Shown: positions 16,103 to 24,398 of the stretch, in pieces
How the letters are laid out: every line of letters starts with the position of its first letter
How positions within the stretch are numbered: the stretch's first letter is position 1
DNA from: Bacteroidota bacterium
Lineage (GTDB): Bacteria > Bacteroidota > Bacteroidia > Flavobacteriales > Weeksellaceae
DNA length: 45,670 bases
Direction: 5' to 3'
Assembly: GCA_023386965.1 (NCBI GenBank)
Contig: JAEWIR010000016.1
Location: forward strand, 1-45,670
Position numbers and translations under genes: made by a program
The notes under the pieces: model-generated
Told to the model about the DNA's origin: nothing
Seen by the model: the letters and a program-made list of their open reading frames with translations, nothing else
Databases searched by the model: none

Positions 16103-16660
16103 ATGAAAATCTATCTCAAATTTGATTTTAATACCATCTGCAAATCCGTACTGGATCAAAAACTTGGCGAAAAAGGATGGAAGTACCGTATACTGAGTTT
16201 TGGCGAAGTGGAGTTTCTGGAACAGATTCCAAAGGAGCAGATGAAGGAGCTTACGGAATCGTTAAATGAGTATGGTATTGAGATTATTGAAAACCAGAAA
16301 TCAGCCCTGGTGCAGAAAATCAAGGATGTGATCTACGACATGGTTTTTTCCGAGAAAGATGTTCATGTGAAGGCTTCGGTTTATCTGGCAGAGAAGCTGA
16401 ACCACAGTTACGGTTATCTCTCCAATCTTTTTTCCGAGGTTACCTACACTTCCATAGAGAACTTCATTATTATGCAGAAAATCGATTATGCCAAACAGCT
16501 GATAGTGAACGATAAACTTACACTTACGGAAATTGCGTACCGACTGAATTATTCCAGTGTGGCTCACCTAAGTACCCAATTCAAGAATACCACCGGCATT
16601 ACGCCTTCCCAGTTCCAGAAAATCATTGCCAAGAGGCGCGAACTGGCCAACTTAAAATAA
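16103..16660 (+). CDS. AraC-type regulator with short HMA-like N-terminal domain
   Basis: A 185-residue DNA-binding protein. The C-terminal 100 residues form an AraC/XylS double helix-turn-helix (YLAEKLNHSYGYLSNLFSEV, then LTEIAYRLNYSSVAHLSTQF and NTTGITPSQFQ). The first 65 residues (MKIYLKFDFNTICKSVLDQK and FGEVEFLEQIPKEQMKEL) have a beta-alpha-beta-beta pattern like a heavy-metal-associated/ferredoxin-like domain, but without the CxxC metal site, instead of a cupin sugar-binding domain. A response regulator starts 11 bases downstream and a histidine kinase after that. The three probably form one signalling unit; the target genes are unknown. Confidence 0.82.
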   Translation: MKIYLKFDFNTICKSVLDQKLGEKGWKYRILSFGEVEFLEQIPKEQMKELTESLNEYGIEIIENQKSALVQKIKDVIYDMVFSEKDVHVKASVYLAEKLNHSYGYLSNLFSEVTYTSIENFIIMQKIDYAKQLIVNDKLTLTEIAYRLNYSSVAHLSTQFKNTTGITPSQFQKIIAKRRELANLK

Positions 16661-16671
16661 ATACAACAGAA

Positions 16672-17118
16672 ATGGTTAAAGAATATATGCACATCATCCT
16701 GGCGGATGACGATGAAGATGACAGGCTTTTTTTTACGGATGCATTTGAAGAACTCAAGATAAATACGAAAGTCCGCACCTATAACGATGGCGCTGAACTC
16801 ATGGATTATCTGAACGGCGATGATGCGGTTCTGCCCGAAATTCTTTTTCTGGACCTCAATATGCCGAAGAAAAACGGTATCGAGTGCCTGGAAGAGATTA
16901 AAAACAACCCTAAACTGTCCAATATTGCCATTGCCATTTATTCCACATCTTCCTCCGAGGAGCATATTGAGGAGACATTTGTAAAAGGAGCCAATATTTA
17001 CATCAAGAAACCCAGCGATTTCGGAGCCCTTAAGAAAGTGCTTTCCGATGTCGTAACCATTAACTGGCAGTATCAGACTTCGGGACTTAACAAAGACAAT
17101 TTCCTGCTCAGAATGTGA
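16672..17118 (+). CDS. Single-domain CheY-like response regulator
   Basis: A 148-residue receiver protein with no output domain. The acidic pocket ADDDEDD (residues 11-17), phosphoacceptor D61 in LFLDLNMP, the Ser/Thr switch in IAIYSTSS and K112 in IYIKKPS are all present. Single-domain regulators of this type usually pass phosphate to, or bind, a partner kinase. The histidine kinase gene starts 2 bases after the stop codon (or overlaps by 4 if its upstream GTG is used), so the two are translationally coupled. Confidence 0.92.
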   Translation: MVKEYMHIILADDDEDDRLFFTDAFEELKINTKVRTYNDGAELMDYLNGDDAVLPEILFLDLNMPKKNGIECLEEIKNNPKLSNIAIAIYSTSSSEEHIEETFVKGANIYIKKPSDFGALKKVLSDVVTINWQYQTSGLNKDNFLLRM

Positions 17119-17120
17119 AG

Positions 17121-19328
17121 ATGAACAAACTCTTCCGGACCCGGTCCTCCTTCCTGCTCACGGTAATATTTATTGTGGCAACCGCCCTTATGTTTTTTCT
17201 GATGGCTGTAACTTATAAGCATCTCGAACGTCAGTCTGAAAACTCGGACTGGATGACGGACAGTTATGAAGTGTCGGTAAAACTGGAAAGGATCTACTCC
17301 AACCTGAAAGACATTGAAACAGAAAGGCGCAATTTTATCCTGACCGATGATCCCACCTCACGGCAAACGGTGTCGGCCAAAATGAAGGAAATAAACACTT
17401 TGCTTGCTGATCTGGATACTTTTTTCCGTGAGCACCCGGGACAGCGTGAAAATATGGACAGTCTGAAACTGATGATCAGGTACAAATATGATATTGTATC
17501 CGAAAGTTTCGACACCCATCTTTCCTATGACGAAATGGACGCGCTGAAGGAATCACTTATGACCGGCCAGCGCGTAATGGCCAGTATCAATGACAAAATA
17601 GAACAGATGCTGCAGGATGAAAAACACCTGCTCGAAAGCCGTAAAGCGGCTTTCATGTTCAGCCAGAAATCGACCCCGTTCTATCTTTACCTTATTTCAC
17701 TTTTCGCGTTGGGTCTTCTTATTTTTATCTTTTATAAGGTTAATGCAGATATCAAGAACCAGCGAAAACTCAATTATGACCTTCAGGTCAGCCTGGATAC
17801 GGCCCAGCTTGCTGAAAAAGTGGGCGGATACGGAATCTGGATTCTGGATTATCAAAGCGATTCCTATTATTATTCTGATAACCAATACCGTCTTTTAGGG
17901 TATGAACCGCAGGCTTTCAAGGCAGATTACGGCAGTTTTATGACCAATGTTCATCGGGATGACCTGCAAACGGTACGCACCAAATATGCGGAAATGGTAC
18001 AGAACGGTAATATGGCACCCTTCCGCTACCGTATTGTAAGGGAAGATGGTGTGGTGAAGTACCTTCACGTGGTGGGGAAATCGGTACTGTCGCCTAATGA
18101 CGAAAAAATTCTGCTGGGCATCACCATGGATGTGAGCAGTGAGATTGAAAATCAGCTGCAGCTTGAAAAAGTGAATGCCATCCTTACCGACAGAAATATC
18201 AATCTCAATGTGGCCAACAAAACCTTTGAAGAGGCGGAAAAGATTGGTATGTTCGGCACGCTGCAGTGGATTCTGGAAGACAACCGGTTTGTTTTTTCTG
18301 ATAATCTGGTACGTCTCTTCGGTTTTGAAGCCGAAGATTTCGACCATCATCCACGTTCCTTTCTTAAAACTGTTCATCCACAGGATATCAGGATGGTTGA
18401 AGACCGTATTGCAGCTATAGCTGAACTTCAGCATATCTCACCTTTTACCTTTCGTATTCTGCGCAATACCGATAAGAAGCTGCTTTATATTGATGTGACC
18501 TGTAAAATCATCCGTGATTCGGAGCTTGGCGATTATTTCCTTTTTATACTACAGGACGCAACAGAGGAAGTATTGGCCAAGAATGACATTGAAGAAAAAA
18601 ACAGGATACTGGAAGCCAAAAATACAGAACTTCAGGCCTTTAACTATTTTGCGAGTCATGACCTGCAGGAGCCGCTTCGCAAGATTCAAACCTTTATAAG
18701 CCGGCTGAAAGACAAGGAATATGACCGTCTTTCCGATACAGGTAAGCAGTATCTGGAGCGGATTGAGTCCTCCTCGGGCCGTATGCGTTTGTTAATTAAG
18801 GACCTGCTGCAGTTCTCCCGCACCACAAGCGCCGAACAGGTATTTGAGACTGCGGACCTGAACCAACTTATGTATAATGCGCTGGAAGAACTTCATCATC
18901 CTATTGAGGAAAAGAAAGCGGTAATTAAAACAGAAAGCCTGCCCGTGTTGAGTGTGGTTCCTTTTCAAATCCAGCAGCTTTTCATCAACCTTATCAGTAA
19001 CTCATTAAAATATTCGCGCGAAAATGTTACACCGGAAATAAAGGTGACTGTGGGACGTGTAGAATCCGGCGATGAGGGACTGCCCGTAAAGGCCGGAAAT
19101 TATTTTTATAAAATGGTATTCAGCGATAACGGGATTGGTTTTGAACAGCAGTACGCCGAGAAGATTTTCACCCTGTTCAGCCGCCTGCACGGTAAACTGG
19201 AATATGAGGGTACCGGAATCGGACTGGCCATTTGTAAGAAAATTGCTGAAAATCACAGCGGTTTCATCAAAGCTGACGGCACACCGGGTGAAGGTTCCGT
19301 ATTCACAGTTTATTTACCTGTACAGTAA
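17121..19328 (+). CDS. Sensor histidine kinase (CHASE3-PAS-PAS-HisKA-HATPase)
   Basis: A 735-residue membrane kinase. TM1 at about residues 10-33, an extracytoplasmic CHASE3-like helical domain (about 34-180; SNLKDIETERRNFIL), TM2 at about 190-210, two PAS domains (starting AEKVGGYGIWIL and AEKIGMFGTLQWIL), then HisKA with phosphoacceptor H513 in NYFASHDLQEPLRKI, and a HATPase with N-box NLISNSLKYSR, G1 SDNGIGF, F-box FTLFSRLHG and G2 GTGIGLAICKKI. It autophosphorylates in response to an unknown signal and probably phosphorylates the receiver just upstream. ATG at 17121 is preferred to GTG at 17115. Confidence 0.93.
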   Translation: MNKLFRTRSSFLLTVIFIVATALMFFLMAVTYKHLERQSENSDWMTDSYEVSVKLERIYSNLKDIETERRNFILTDDPTSRQTVSAKMKEINTLLADLDTFFREHPGQRENMDSLKLMIRYKYDIVSESFDTHLSYDEMDALKESLMTGQRVMASINDKIEQMLQDEKHLLESRKAAFMFSQKSTPFYLYLISLFALGLLIFIFYKVNADIKNQRKLNYDLQVSLDTAQLAEKVGGYGIWILDYQSDSYYYSDNQYRLLGYEPQAFKADYGSFMTNVHRDDLQTVRTKYAEMVQNGNMAPFRYRIVREDGVVKYLHVVGKSVLSPNDEKILLGITMDVSSEIENQLQLEKVNAILTDRNINLNVANKTFEEAEKIGMFGTLQWILEDNRFVFSDNLVRLFGFEAEDFDHHPRSFLKTVHPQDIRMVEDRIAAIAELQHISPFTFRILRNTDKKLLYIDVTCKIIRDSELGDYFLFILQDATEEVLAKNDIEEKNRILEAKNTELQAFNYFASHDLQEPLRKIQTFISRLKDKEYDRLSDTGKQYLERIESSSGRMRLLIKDLLQFSRTTSAEQVFETADLNQLMYNALEELHHPIEEKKAVIKTESLPVLSVVPFQIQQLFINLISNSLKYSRENVTPEIKVTVGRVESGDEGLPVKAGNYFYKMVFSDNGIGFEQQYAEKIFTLFSRLHGKLEYEGTGIGLAICKKIAENHSGFIKADGTPGEGSVFTVYLPVQ

Positions 19329-19356
19329 CACATTCCTTATATTCTGCAAGCTTTAC

Positions 19357-19378
19357 GCTTCATGATGTAATATGAAGC
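19357..19378. terminator. Hairpin downstream of histidine kinase gene
   Basis: GCTTCAT (19357-19363) pairs with ATGAAGC (19372-19378) around an 8-base loop, 29 bases after the stop codon. There is no T-run, so it may be an mRNA 3'-end hairpin rather than a true terminator. Confidence 0.35.
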
Positions 19379-19425
19379 CCACGACTCCTTGCGATATTTG
19401 TTCATTGAAGGTGAGACAAATGTTA

Positions 19426-19443
19426 TTGGTACTTAAGCACCAA
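19426..19443. promoter_or_regulatory. Palindrome, possible operator
   Basis: TTGGTACTTAAGCACCAA is an 18-base inverted repeat with one mismatched pair, about 80 bases upstream of the 51-residue membrane protein gene. A dimeric regulator could bind it, but it occurs only once that I saw. Confidence 0.35.
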
Positions 19444-19495
19444 ACTGTATAAACATACAATCTAATTTTATAATATCATGCTTCAAACTTTCAGG

Positions 19496-19503
19496 CATAT
19501 TTG
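19496..19503 (+). promoter_or_regulatory. -7-like box (CATATTTG) before the 51-residue gene
   Basis: Seven of eight bases match TAnnTTTG, with C in place of the first T. It would give a leader of about 15-18 bases before the ATG at 19524. Confidence 0.35.
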
Positions 19504-19523
19504 CACTGGACAATATATATAAA

Positions 19524-19679
19524 ATGAAAGATAATATACTGTATATAATGGCGGCGGTTTTATTTTTCAGCTGGATGATTGGTTACATGCTGTTTGACAT
19601 TGGAGGTGTATTTCACTTCATGTTTCTCTTCTCAGTGTTGGCTGTTCTTCTGAAACTGGTAAAAGACTATTCACGTTAA
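19524..19679 (+). CDS. Small membrane protein, Lmo0937/DUF5670-like
   Basis: A 51-residue protein, MKDNILYIMAAVLFFSWMIG and onward, made of two hydrophobic helices (about residues 5-24 and 29-46) joined by a FDIGGVFHF turn and ending in a basic LVKDYSR tail. Length, the central glycine-containing GGVFH turn and the two-helix layout match the Lmo0937/DUF5670 family of tiny inner-membrane proteins of unknown function, often found near stress genes. It lies downstream of the histidine kinase and 29 bases before another small membrane protein gene, with which it is probably co-transcribed. Confidence 0.7.
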   Translation: MKDNILYIMAAVLFFSWMIGYMLFDIGGVFHFMFLFSVLAVLLKLVKDYSR

Positions 19680-19708
19680 TCTCAATTATAACCTAAAAAT
19701 AAACTATT

Positions 19709-19948
19709 ATGACAAAATTTCCTTTATTTACAAAAGTGCAGTTATTCGTTTACTCACTGTTCTTTTCAGCAATTGCATTCGCACAGAATTCCAGCCCGGA
19801 CCTGGATGTCGATGTGGACGTTTCAAAACCGGGTGATGCTATGGGTGGCGACTGGATGTCTAATCCATTGGTATGGGTGATAGGCGCACTGGTACTTATC
19901 GTAATTATCGCTTTGGTAGCCAGAGGAAATAACAATAACAGAGCTTAG
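19709..19948 (+). CDS. Small exported membrane protein, 79 residues
   Basis: I do not recognise a family. The 79-residue chain has an N-terminal signal-like segment (VYSLFFSAIAFAQ), an acidic repeat (DLDVDVDVSKPGD), a transmembrane helix (PLVWVIGALVLIVIIALVA) and a basic asparagine-rich tail (RGNNNNRA). If the signal is cleaved, a short acidic periplasmic segment is tied to the membrane by one helix. Strong terminator downstream. The context beside the histidine kinase cassette hints at an envelope role, which is inference. Confidence 0.72.
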   Translation: MTKFPLFTKVQLFVYSLFFSAIAFAQNSSPDLDVDVDVSKPGDAMGGDWMSNPLVWVIGALVLIVIIALVARGNNNNRA

Positions 19949-19974
19949 TTTCTGCTACACCAAATCACAGAATG

Positions 19975-20006
19975 AGCTGCCTGCCGCGTGCAGGCAGCTT
20001 TTTTTA
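19975..20006 (+). terminator. Strong terminator after small membrane protein gene
   Basis: AGCTGCCTGC (19975-19984) pairs perfectly with GCAGGCAGCT (19990-19999) and is followed by TTTTTTT. Confidence 0.92.
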
Positions 20007-20047
20007 TGATGCAGGAAAAGTGATGTAAGGCGACTTCCGTTCAGGAC

Positions 20048-22141
20048 TCAGGAAATTTTCCCCCAACTTGTTTTACTGCGGAAATGAAGCAGGTAGTAAT
20101 TTTTTAGATTTTGGTGCTCAGGCAAGGCCAGGAATGGATCTTGCTGAAGAATGGCTGCCACGGCGTCTTTCGAGGCCTCAATAATTTTTGAATCAGTGGT
20201 TAGGTCCAGTTTCTTAAAGTCAAGTATTCCACTCTGCTGTGTGCCCAGCAGATCGCCGGGGCCCCTGAGCTGCATATCCACTTCCGAGATTTTAAAACCG
20301 TCATTCGTCTCCGTCATGGTTTTTATGCGTATCCTGCTTTCCTTTGTCAGTTTGTCTGATGTCATCAGGATGCAGAAACTCTGTTCTGCCCCGCGTCCCA
20401 CACGACCGCGCAACTGATGAAGCTGCGAAAGTCCGAACCTTTCCGCACTTTCTATGATCATTACCGAAGCATTAGGCACATTTACCCCCACTTCTATTAC
20501 CGTGGTGGCTACCATGATCTGCGCCTTGCCGGAGGCAAAATACTGCATGGCCTCTTCCTTTTCATTAGGCTTCATTCTGCCGTGGAGCATTGTGACATTG
20601 CATTCCTCAAAAAACTGCATGATATGGTCGAAATTCTCCATCAGGTTTTTATAGTCCAGGGTTTCGGATTCATCAATCAGAGGATAAACGAAATACACCT
20701 GACGCCCTTTCGCAATCTCTTCGCGGGCGAAACGGAAGACACTTAACCGGTCTTTTTCACGGCGGTGTGCCGTGATTATAGGTTTTCTGCCCAAGGGCAT
20801 TTCGTCAATTACTGACACATCCAGGTCACTGTAGAAACTCATGGCCAGGGTCCGGGGTATGGGCGTGGCGGTCATTACCAGAATATGCGGCGGAATCCGG
20901 TTTTTGGCCCATAAACGTGCCCGCTGTGCCACACCGAAGCGGTGCTGCTCGTCTATTATGGCCAAGCCCAGGTTTTTAAACTTTACGACATCCTCCAGAA
21001 CTGCGTGTGTGCCTACCAAAATGGAGAGTTCTCCGCTGAGCAGGGAGTCATGAATCAATTTTCGGTCTGACTTTTTTGTTGATCCTGTAAGCAAACTGAT
21101 ACGGATTCCGGCAGGTTCGGTAAGTTCTTTTAGCGAATTGAAATGCTGTTGGGCCAGAATTTCGGTAGGTGCCATCATCACACTTTGGAAGCCATTGTCC
21201 ATGGCAATAAGCATGGCTAAAAGTGCCACGATGGTTTTTCCGGAGCCCACATCACCCTGTAGCAACCGGTTCATCTGTACAGGTCTCCGCATATCCATCC
21301 TGATTTCCCTGATGACTCTTTTCTGCGCATTGGTGAGGGGGAAGGGCAGGTAGTCCTTGTAAAATGTGGTAAAATAGTCTCCCACTAGCGTAAATGGATT
21401 TCCCACAGCATTGGCCTGATGGTGCTGCTTCTTAAGCGCATAACTCAGCTGGAAAAAAAAGGCCTCCTCAAATTTGATCCTGCGGCTTGCCTGCTCACAG
21501 ATTCGGTGGTTGGCCGGAAAATGAATATTCAGGTAAGCGTCGGCGCGGGAAAGCAGTTTCAGTCTCTGGCGTAAAGAGTCGGGGATATTCTCGCTCAGAA
21601 GCAGGGGAATTTGCGAACAGAGGCCGCGCAGAATATTCTGAAAGAACTTTTGATTCAGGCCCCGCTTGCTCAGTTTTTCCGAGCCTGGATAGATCGGTAG
21701 GAGAGCCGAGGTTTTCTCTCTGATGTCCTCAGTTTCAATCTCCGGATGGGACATGGAGAATTGGCTGTTAAATAAACTTACTTTGCCAAATACAAAAACA
21801 GTTCGGTTTACCGGCAGTTGTTCTCTGAGCCATTTCGAATATTTAAACCACACAAGTTCCATAGTGCCTGTTTCGTCCTGAAACTTTGCAGAAAGTCTTT
21901 TGCTGCGGCCCTCGCCCAATTCTCGAACCTCTATGATACGCCCTTTCAGCTGAACTTCAGGCAAATTGTCGTTAAGATCCGTTATACGGTACACTTTGCT
22001 TTTGTCCAGATAGCGCAGCGGAAAAAAGGTCAGGAAATCCGCAACTGTCGCAATGCCTAGAACATTCCGGATCAGTTTCGCACGTTCCGGACCTATACTT
22101 TTCAGAAATTCTACAGGGGTATCTAAGGACAGCTGATTCAT
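20048..22141 (-). CDS. recG: ATP-dependent DNA helicase RecG
   Basis: A 697-residue double-stranded DNA translocase that regresses stalled replication forks and processes recombination intermediates. N-terminal wedge/OB domain (EVQLKGRIIEVRELGEGRSK), then two helicase lobes: Walker A QGDVGSGKT, Walker B AIIDEQHRFGV, motif III VMTATPIPRT, and motifs V/VI TTVIEVGVNVPNA and QLRGRVGRG. A C-terminal GDLLGTQQSG motif is typical of RecG. Start is placed at the ATG at 22141 (MNQLSLDTPVEFLKSIGPER); the 24 residues upstream in frame do not look like RecG and lie in a possible terminator of the gene before it. Confidence 0.96.
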   Translation of the reverse strand: MNQLSLDTPVEFLKSIGPERAKLIRNVLGIATVADFLTFFPLRYLDKSKVYRITDLNDNLPEVQLKGRIIEVRELGEGRSKRLSAKFQDETGTMELVWFKYSKWLREQLPVNRTVFVFGKVSLFNSQFSMSHPEIETEDIREKTSALLPIYPGSEKLSKRGLNQKFFQNILRGLCSQIPLLLSENIPDSLRQRLKLLSRADAYLNIHFPANHRICEQASRRIKFEEAFFFQLSYALKKQHHQANAVGNPFTLVGDYFTTFYKDYLPFPLTNAQKRVIREIRMDMRRPVQMNRLLQGDVGSGKTIVALLAMLIAMDNGFQSVMMAPTEILAQQHFNSLKELTEPAGIRISLLTGSTKKSDRKLIHDSLLSGELSILVGTHAVLEDVVKFKNLGLAIIDEQHRFGVAQRARLWAKNRIPPHILVMTATPIPRTLAMSFYSDLDVSVIDEMPLGRKPIITAHRREKDRLSVFRFAREEIAKGRQVYFVYPLIDESETLDYKNLMENFDHIMQFFEECNVTMLHGRMKPNEKEEAMQYFASGKAQIMVATTVIEVGVNVPNASVMIIESAERFGLSQLHQLRGRVGRGAEQSFCILMTSDKLTKESRIRIKTMTETNDGFKISEVDMQLRGPGDLLGTQQSGILDFKKLDLTTDSKIIEASKDAVAAILQQDPFLALPEHQNLKNYYLLHFRSKTSWGKIS

Positions 22142-22164
22142 GGTGATGGCCAGACAATTTCCGA

Positions 22165-22200
22165 AAAAAAGAAAAGACTTCCAAAAAAATGGAAAGCCTT
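22165..22200 (-). terminator. Weak terminator of thioredoxin-like gene
   Basis: On the minus strand TTTCCA and TGGAAG form a short stem around a T-rich loop, followed by TCTTTTCTTTTTTT. The stem has one G-T pair, so this is tentative. Confidence 0.4.
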
Positions 22201-22237
22201 TCTTATTTAGCAAGTTTCATTAATGTCTGTGGGGACT

Positions 22238-22771
22238 TTAGTCTTTTATTTTTGACTTAAATTTTTTCTGATAATTCTCCCATTCTTCGCGGGTCTTGAT
22301 TTTCAGATGTTCATCGTTCGCAAAGAAGTAAATATAGGGTTCCAGTTCCTGGGCGGTAAGCGCACCCTGAAGCATCGTAATAGGGTTGGCCTGCTCGTCC
22401 AGAAATACAACGCTGGGTACCGCGTTTACATTCATGTACTGCGTAAGTTCGTGCATGGCATTGCGCCGTTTTTTATTGCCGAAATCCGGATTACTGAAAG
22501 TGCGCCCGTACATTTTAATTTTCTGATTTCCTTCCGCATCAAATTTCACAGGATAGTAATTCTGGTTCAGATATTCGGCAATCTGCGGATGGTTATAGGT
22601 TTTCTTCTCCATCACTTTGCAGGGGCCACACCAGTCGGCATAAAAATCAATCAGAATCTTCCTTGGAGCGACTTTCTGCGCGGCTATGGCCTCATCAAGA
22701 GTCATCCATTTCAGCTGAGCAGAAGCTGTGGTAAAAATCAGAAGCAGTAACACTGCGGCAAACTTTCTCAT
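22238..22771 (-). CDS. Exported thioredoxin-like protein
   Basis: A 177-residue periplasmic thioredoxin-fold protein. Signal peptide at residues 1-18, then WCGPC with C48 and C51, preceded by KILIDFYADWCGPCKVMEKK, and the cis-proline loop NAVPSVVFLDEQ. The two cysteines make thiol-disulfide exchange likely; the partner is unknown. The C-terminal extension (about 150-177) is lysine-rich. It is followed downstream by recG after a possible weak terminator, and preceded upstream by a POT transporter gene ending 40 bases away. Confidence 0.9.
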   Translation of the reverse strand: MRKFAAVLLLLIFTTASAQLKWMTLDEAIAAQKVAPRKILIDFYADWCGPCKVMEKKTYNHPQIAEYLNQNYYPVKFDAEGNQKIKMYGRTFSNPDFGNKKRRNAMHELTQYMNVNAVPSVVFLDEQANPITMLQGALTAQELEPYIYFFANDEHLKIKTREEWENYQKKFKSKIKD

Positions 22772-22811
22772 AGTATATTAGATATATAAAATCTGATAAT
22801 GTTAAATGGGA

Positions 22812-24323
22812 TTACCTTACTTCCTGCATCAGCTTTTTCACTAACGGCGATATGGCAATCAGGACCACCCCGGCAATTACTGCGTAAATTGCCAGTTGCC
22901 TGTAGCCCTCTGTATAAGCCAGGAGCGCGTCCATATTGGTTGAACCTTCCTTGGCGGTAGCCATGCCGGCACCAATGATTCCGGCCACGTACTGTCCGTA
23001 AGCGGAGGCCAGAAACCAGAGACCCATCATCATTCCCTGCAGTTTTTCGGTTGAAAGTTTGGTCATGATACTGAGTCCGATGGGTGAAAGGCACAGTTCG
23101 CCAAAGGTAATGACCAGCAGTGCAATGGTGAAAATATTAAGTGAGGTGATGCCCTGTAGGTCCGCAAAGAATCTGGTCGCAAAAAGCACGTAGTATCCCG
23201 CCCCAAGGAAGATGAAGCCAAGTCCGAACTTTATAACCGTATTAGGTTCCAGTTTTCTTTTGCTCAGCCAGATCCACAGCAGCCCTAATAATGGTGCAAG
23301 AAAAATAATGAAGAAAGCACCACCGGAATTATTTACGCCGTTAGGATCCAGGCCAAGCAGGTCCTGGTTAAGGTTCTTCGCGGCAAATATGCTTAATGAG
23401 CCCCCAGACTGTTCATATATTCCCCAAAATAGGATGGAGAAGATAATGAAGACAAGTGCTGCCCAAAGTTTTTTGCGCTCTGCGGTATTCACCTTCGCCA
23501 TTTCATAAAACAGATAAATCAGCGTTAGCGGCCCCACAGTATACATAAAATAATCAGTGTACTGGGGAACCGACACCATGATCATGATTAACGGTACAAA
23601 GAGAAGGGTCAGGATATAGGTCCCAACTACTTTCCACCGGGGCTGGCTTTGAAGTGTGCCGTCGGCCGCCAAACTCTGGGGCATTAGACCAATGGGACCC
23701 AGGCGGCGCTGGGTGAAAATAAAGTTGATGAGGCTGATGACCATCACCACCGCGGCAAGGCCGAAGGCAATATTCCACCGAAGCGTTTCCGGAATAATTT
23801 TGGCGAACATTTCACCTTTCCCAATGGCTATACAGATATAACCTCCAAGGAGTGCGCCCAGGTTGATGCCGGCATAAAACAGCGAAAAACCTGCATCCGT
23901 CCTTGAATCTCCGGCACGGTACAGTTTACCCACCATCGTTGAAATATTGGGTTTAAAGAATCCCGTTCCCACAACTGTAAATGAGATGCCCAGGAAAAAG
24001 AAATCATGCGGATTTGCGGCCAGGATCAAACTCCCGACAATCATCAGCAAACCTCCCCAGAAAAGCGATTTCCTGAAGCCCAGAATTTTATCGGCAAAGA
24101 GACCGCCTACAAATGTAAAGGCATATACGAAGGCCTGGGTAGCTCCGTACTGAAGATTAGCCTGCTCGTCATCAAACTTTAATTGTGAGATCATAAAGAA
24201 AACCAGCATTCCCCGCATTCCGTAAAAGCAGAAGCGTTCCCACATTTCAGAAAAGAAAAGGGACCATATTTGCCGCGGATATTTTCCTTTGAAATCCTGT
24301 ATTTGTTCCAGCGTAAGATTCAT
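22812..24323 (-). CDS. POT/PTR family peptide transporter, paralogue 1
   Basis: A 503-residue proton-coupled oligopeptide transporter with about 12-14 membrane helices. The EMWERFCFYGMRGML motif in TM1 (usual form ExxERFxYY, here with FCFYG), GFRKSLFWGG after TM2, and the PTR2 signature SLFYAGINLGALLGGY are present. LSPIGLSIMTKLSTEKLQG near the C-terminus is also family-typical. These carriers import di- and tripeptides with protons. It follows a second POT gene across a strong terminator, so the two are probably separate transcripts. Confidence 0.9.
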   Translation of the reverse strand: MNLTLEQIQDFKGKYPRQIWSLFFSEMWERFCFYGMRGMLVFFMISQLKFDDEQANLQYGATQAFVYAFTFVGGLFADKILGFRKSLFWGGLLMIVGSLILAANPHDFFFLGISFTVVGTGFFKPNISTMVGKLYRAGDSRTDAGFSLFYAGINLGALLGGYICIAIGKGEMFAKIIPETLRWNIAFGLAAVVMVISLINFIFTQRRLGPIGLMPQSLAADGTLQSQPRWKVVGTYILTLLFVPLIMIMVSVPQYTDYFMYTVGPLTLIYLFYEMAKVNTAERKKLWAALVFIIFSILFWGIYEQSGGSLSIFAAKNLNQDLLGLDPNGVNNSGGAFFIIFLAPLLGLLWIWLSKRKLEPNTVIKFGLGFIFLGAGYYVLFATRFFADLQGITSLNIFTIALLVITFGELCLSPIGLSIMTKLSTEKLQGMMMGLWFLASAYGQYVAGIIGAGMATAKEGSTNMDALLAYTEGYRQLAIYAVIAGVVLIAISPLVKKLMQEVR

Positions 24324-24346
24324 AAGATATATTTGGCACGAATGTA

Positions 24347-24376
24347 ATAAAAAAAACCACCGGAAGTCCGGTGGTC
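24347..24376 (-). terminator. Terminator between the two adjacent POT genes
   Basis: On the minus strand ACCACCGGA and TCCGGTGGT form a 9-base perfect stem around CT, followed by TTTTTTT. It ends transcription of POT paralogue 2. Confidence 0.92.
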
Positions 24377-24398
24377 ATCATATTATAGAATGATTTTC

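Noticed and set aside
20048..22213. Longer RecG start at 22213
   Set aside because: The added residues are Phe/Lys-rich, do not resemble RecG N-termini and overlap a possible terminator; ATG 22141 gives a normal start.
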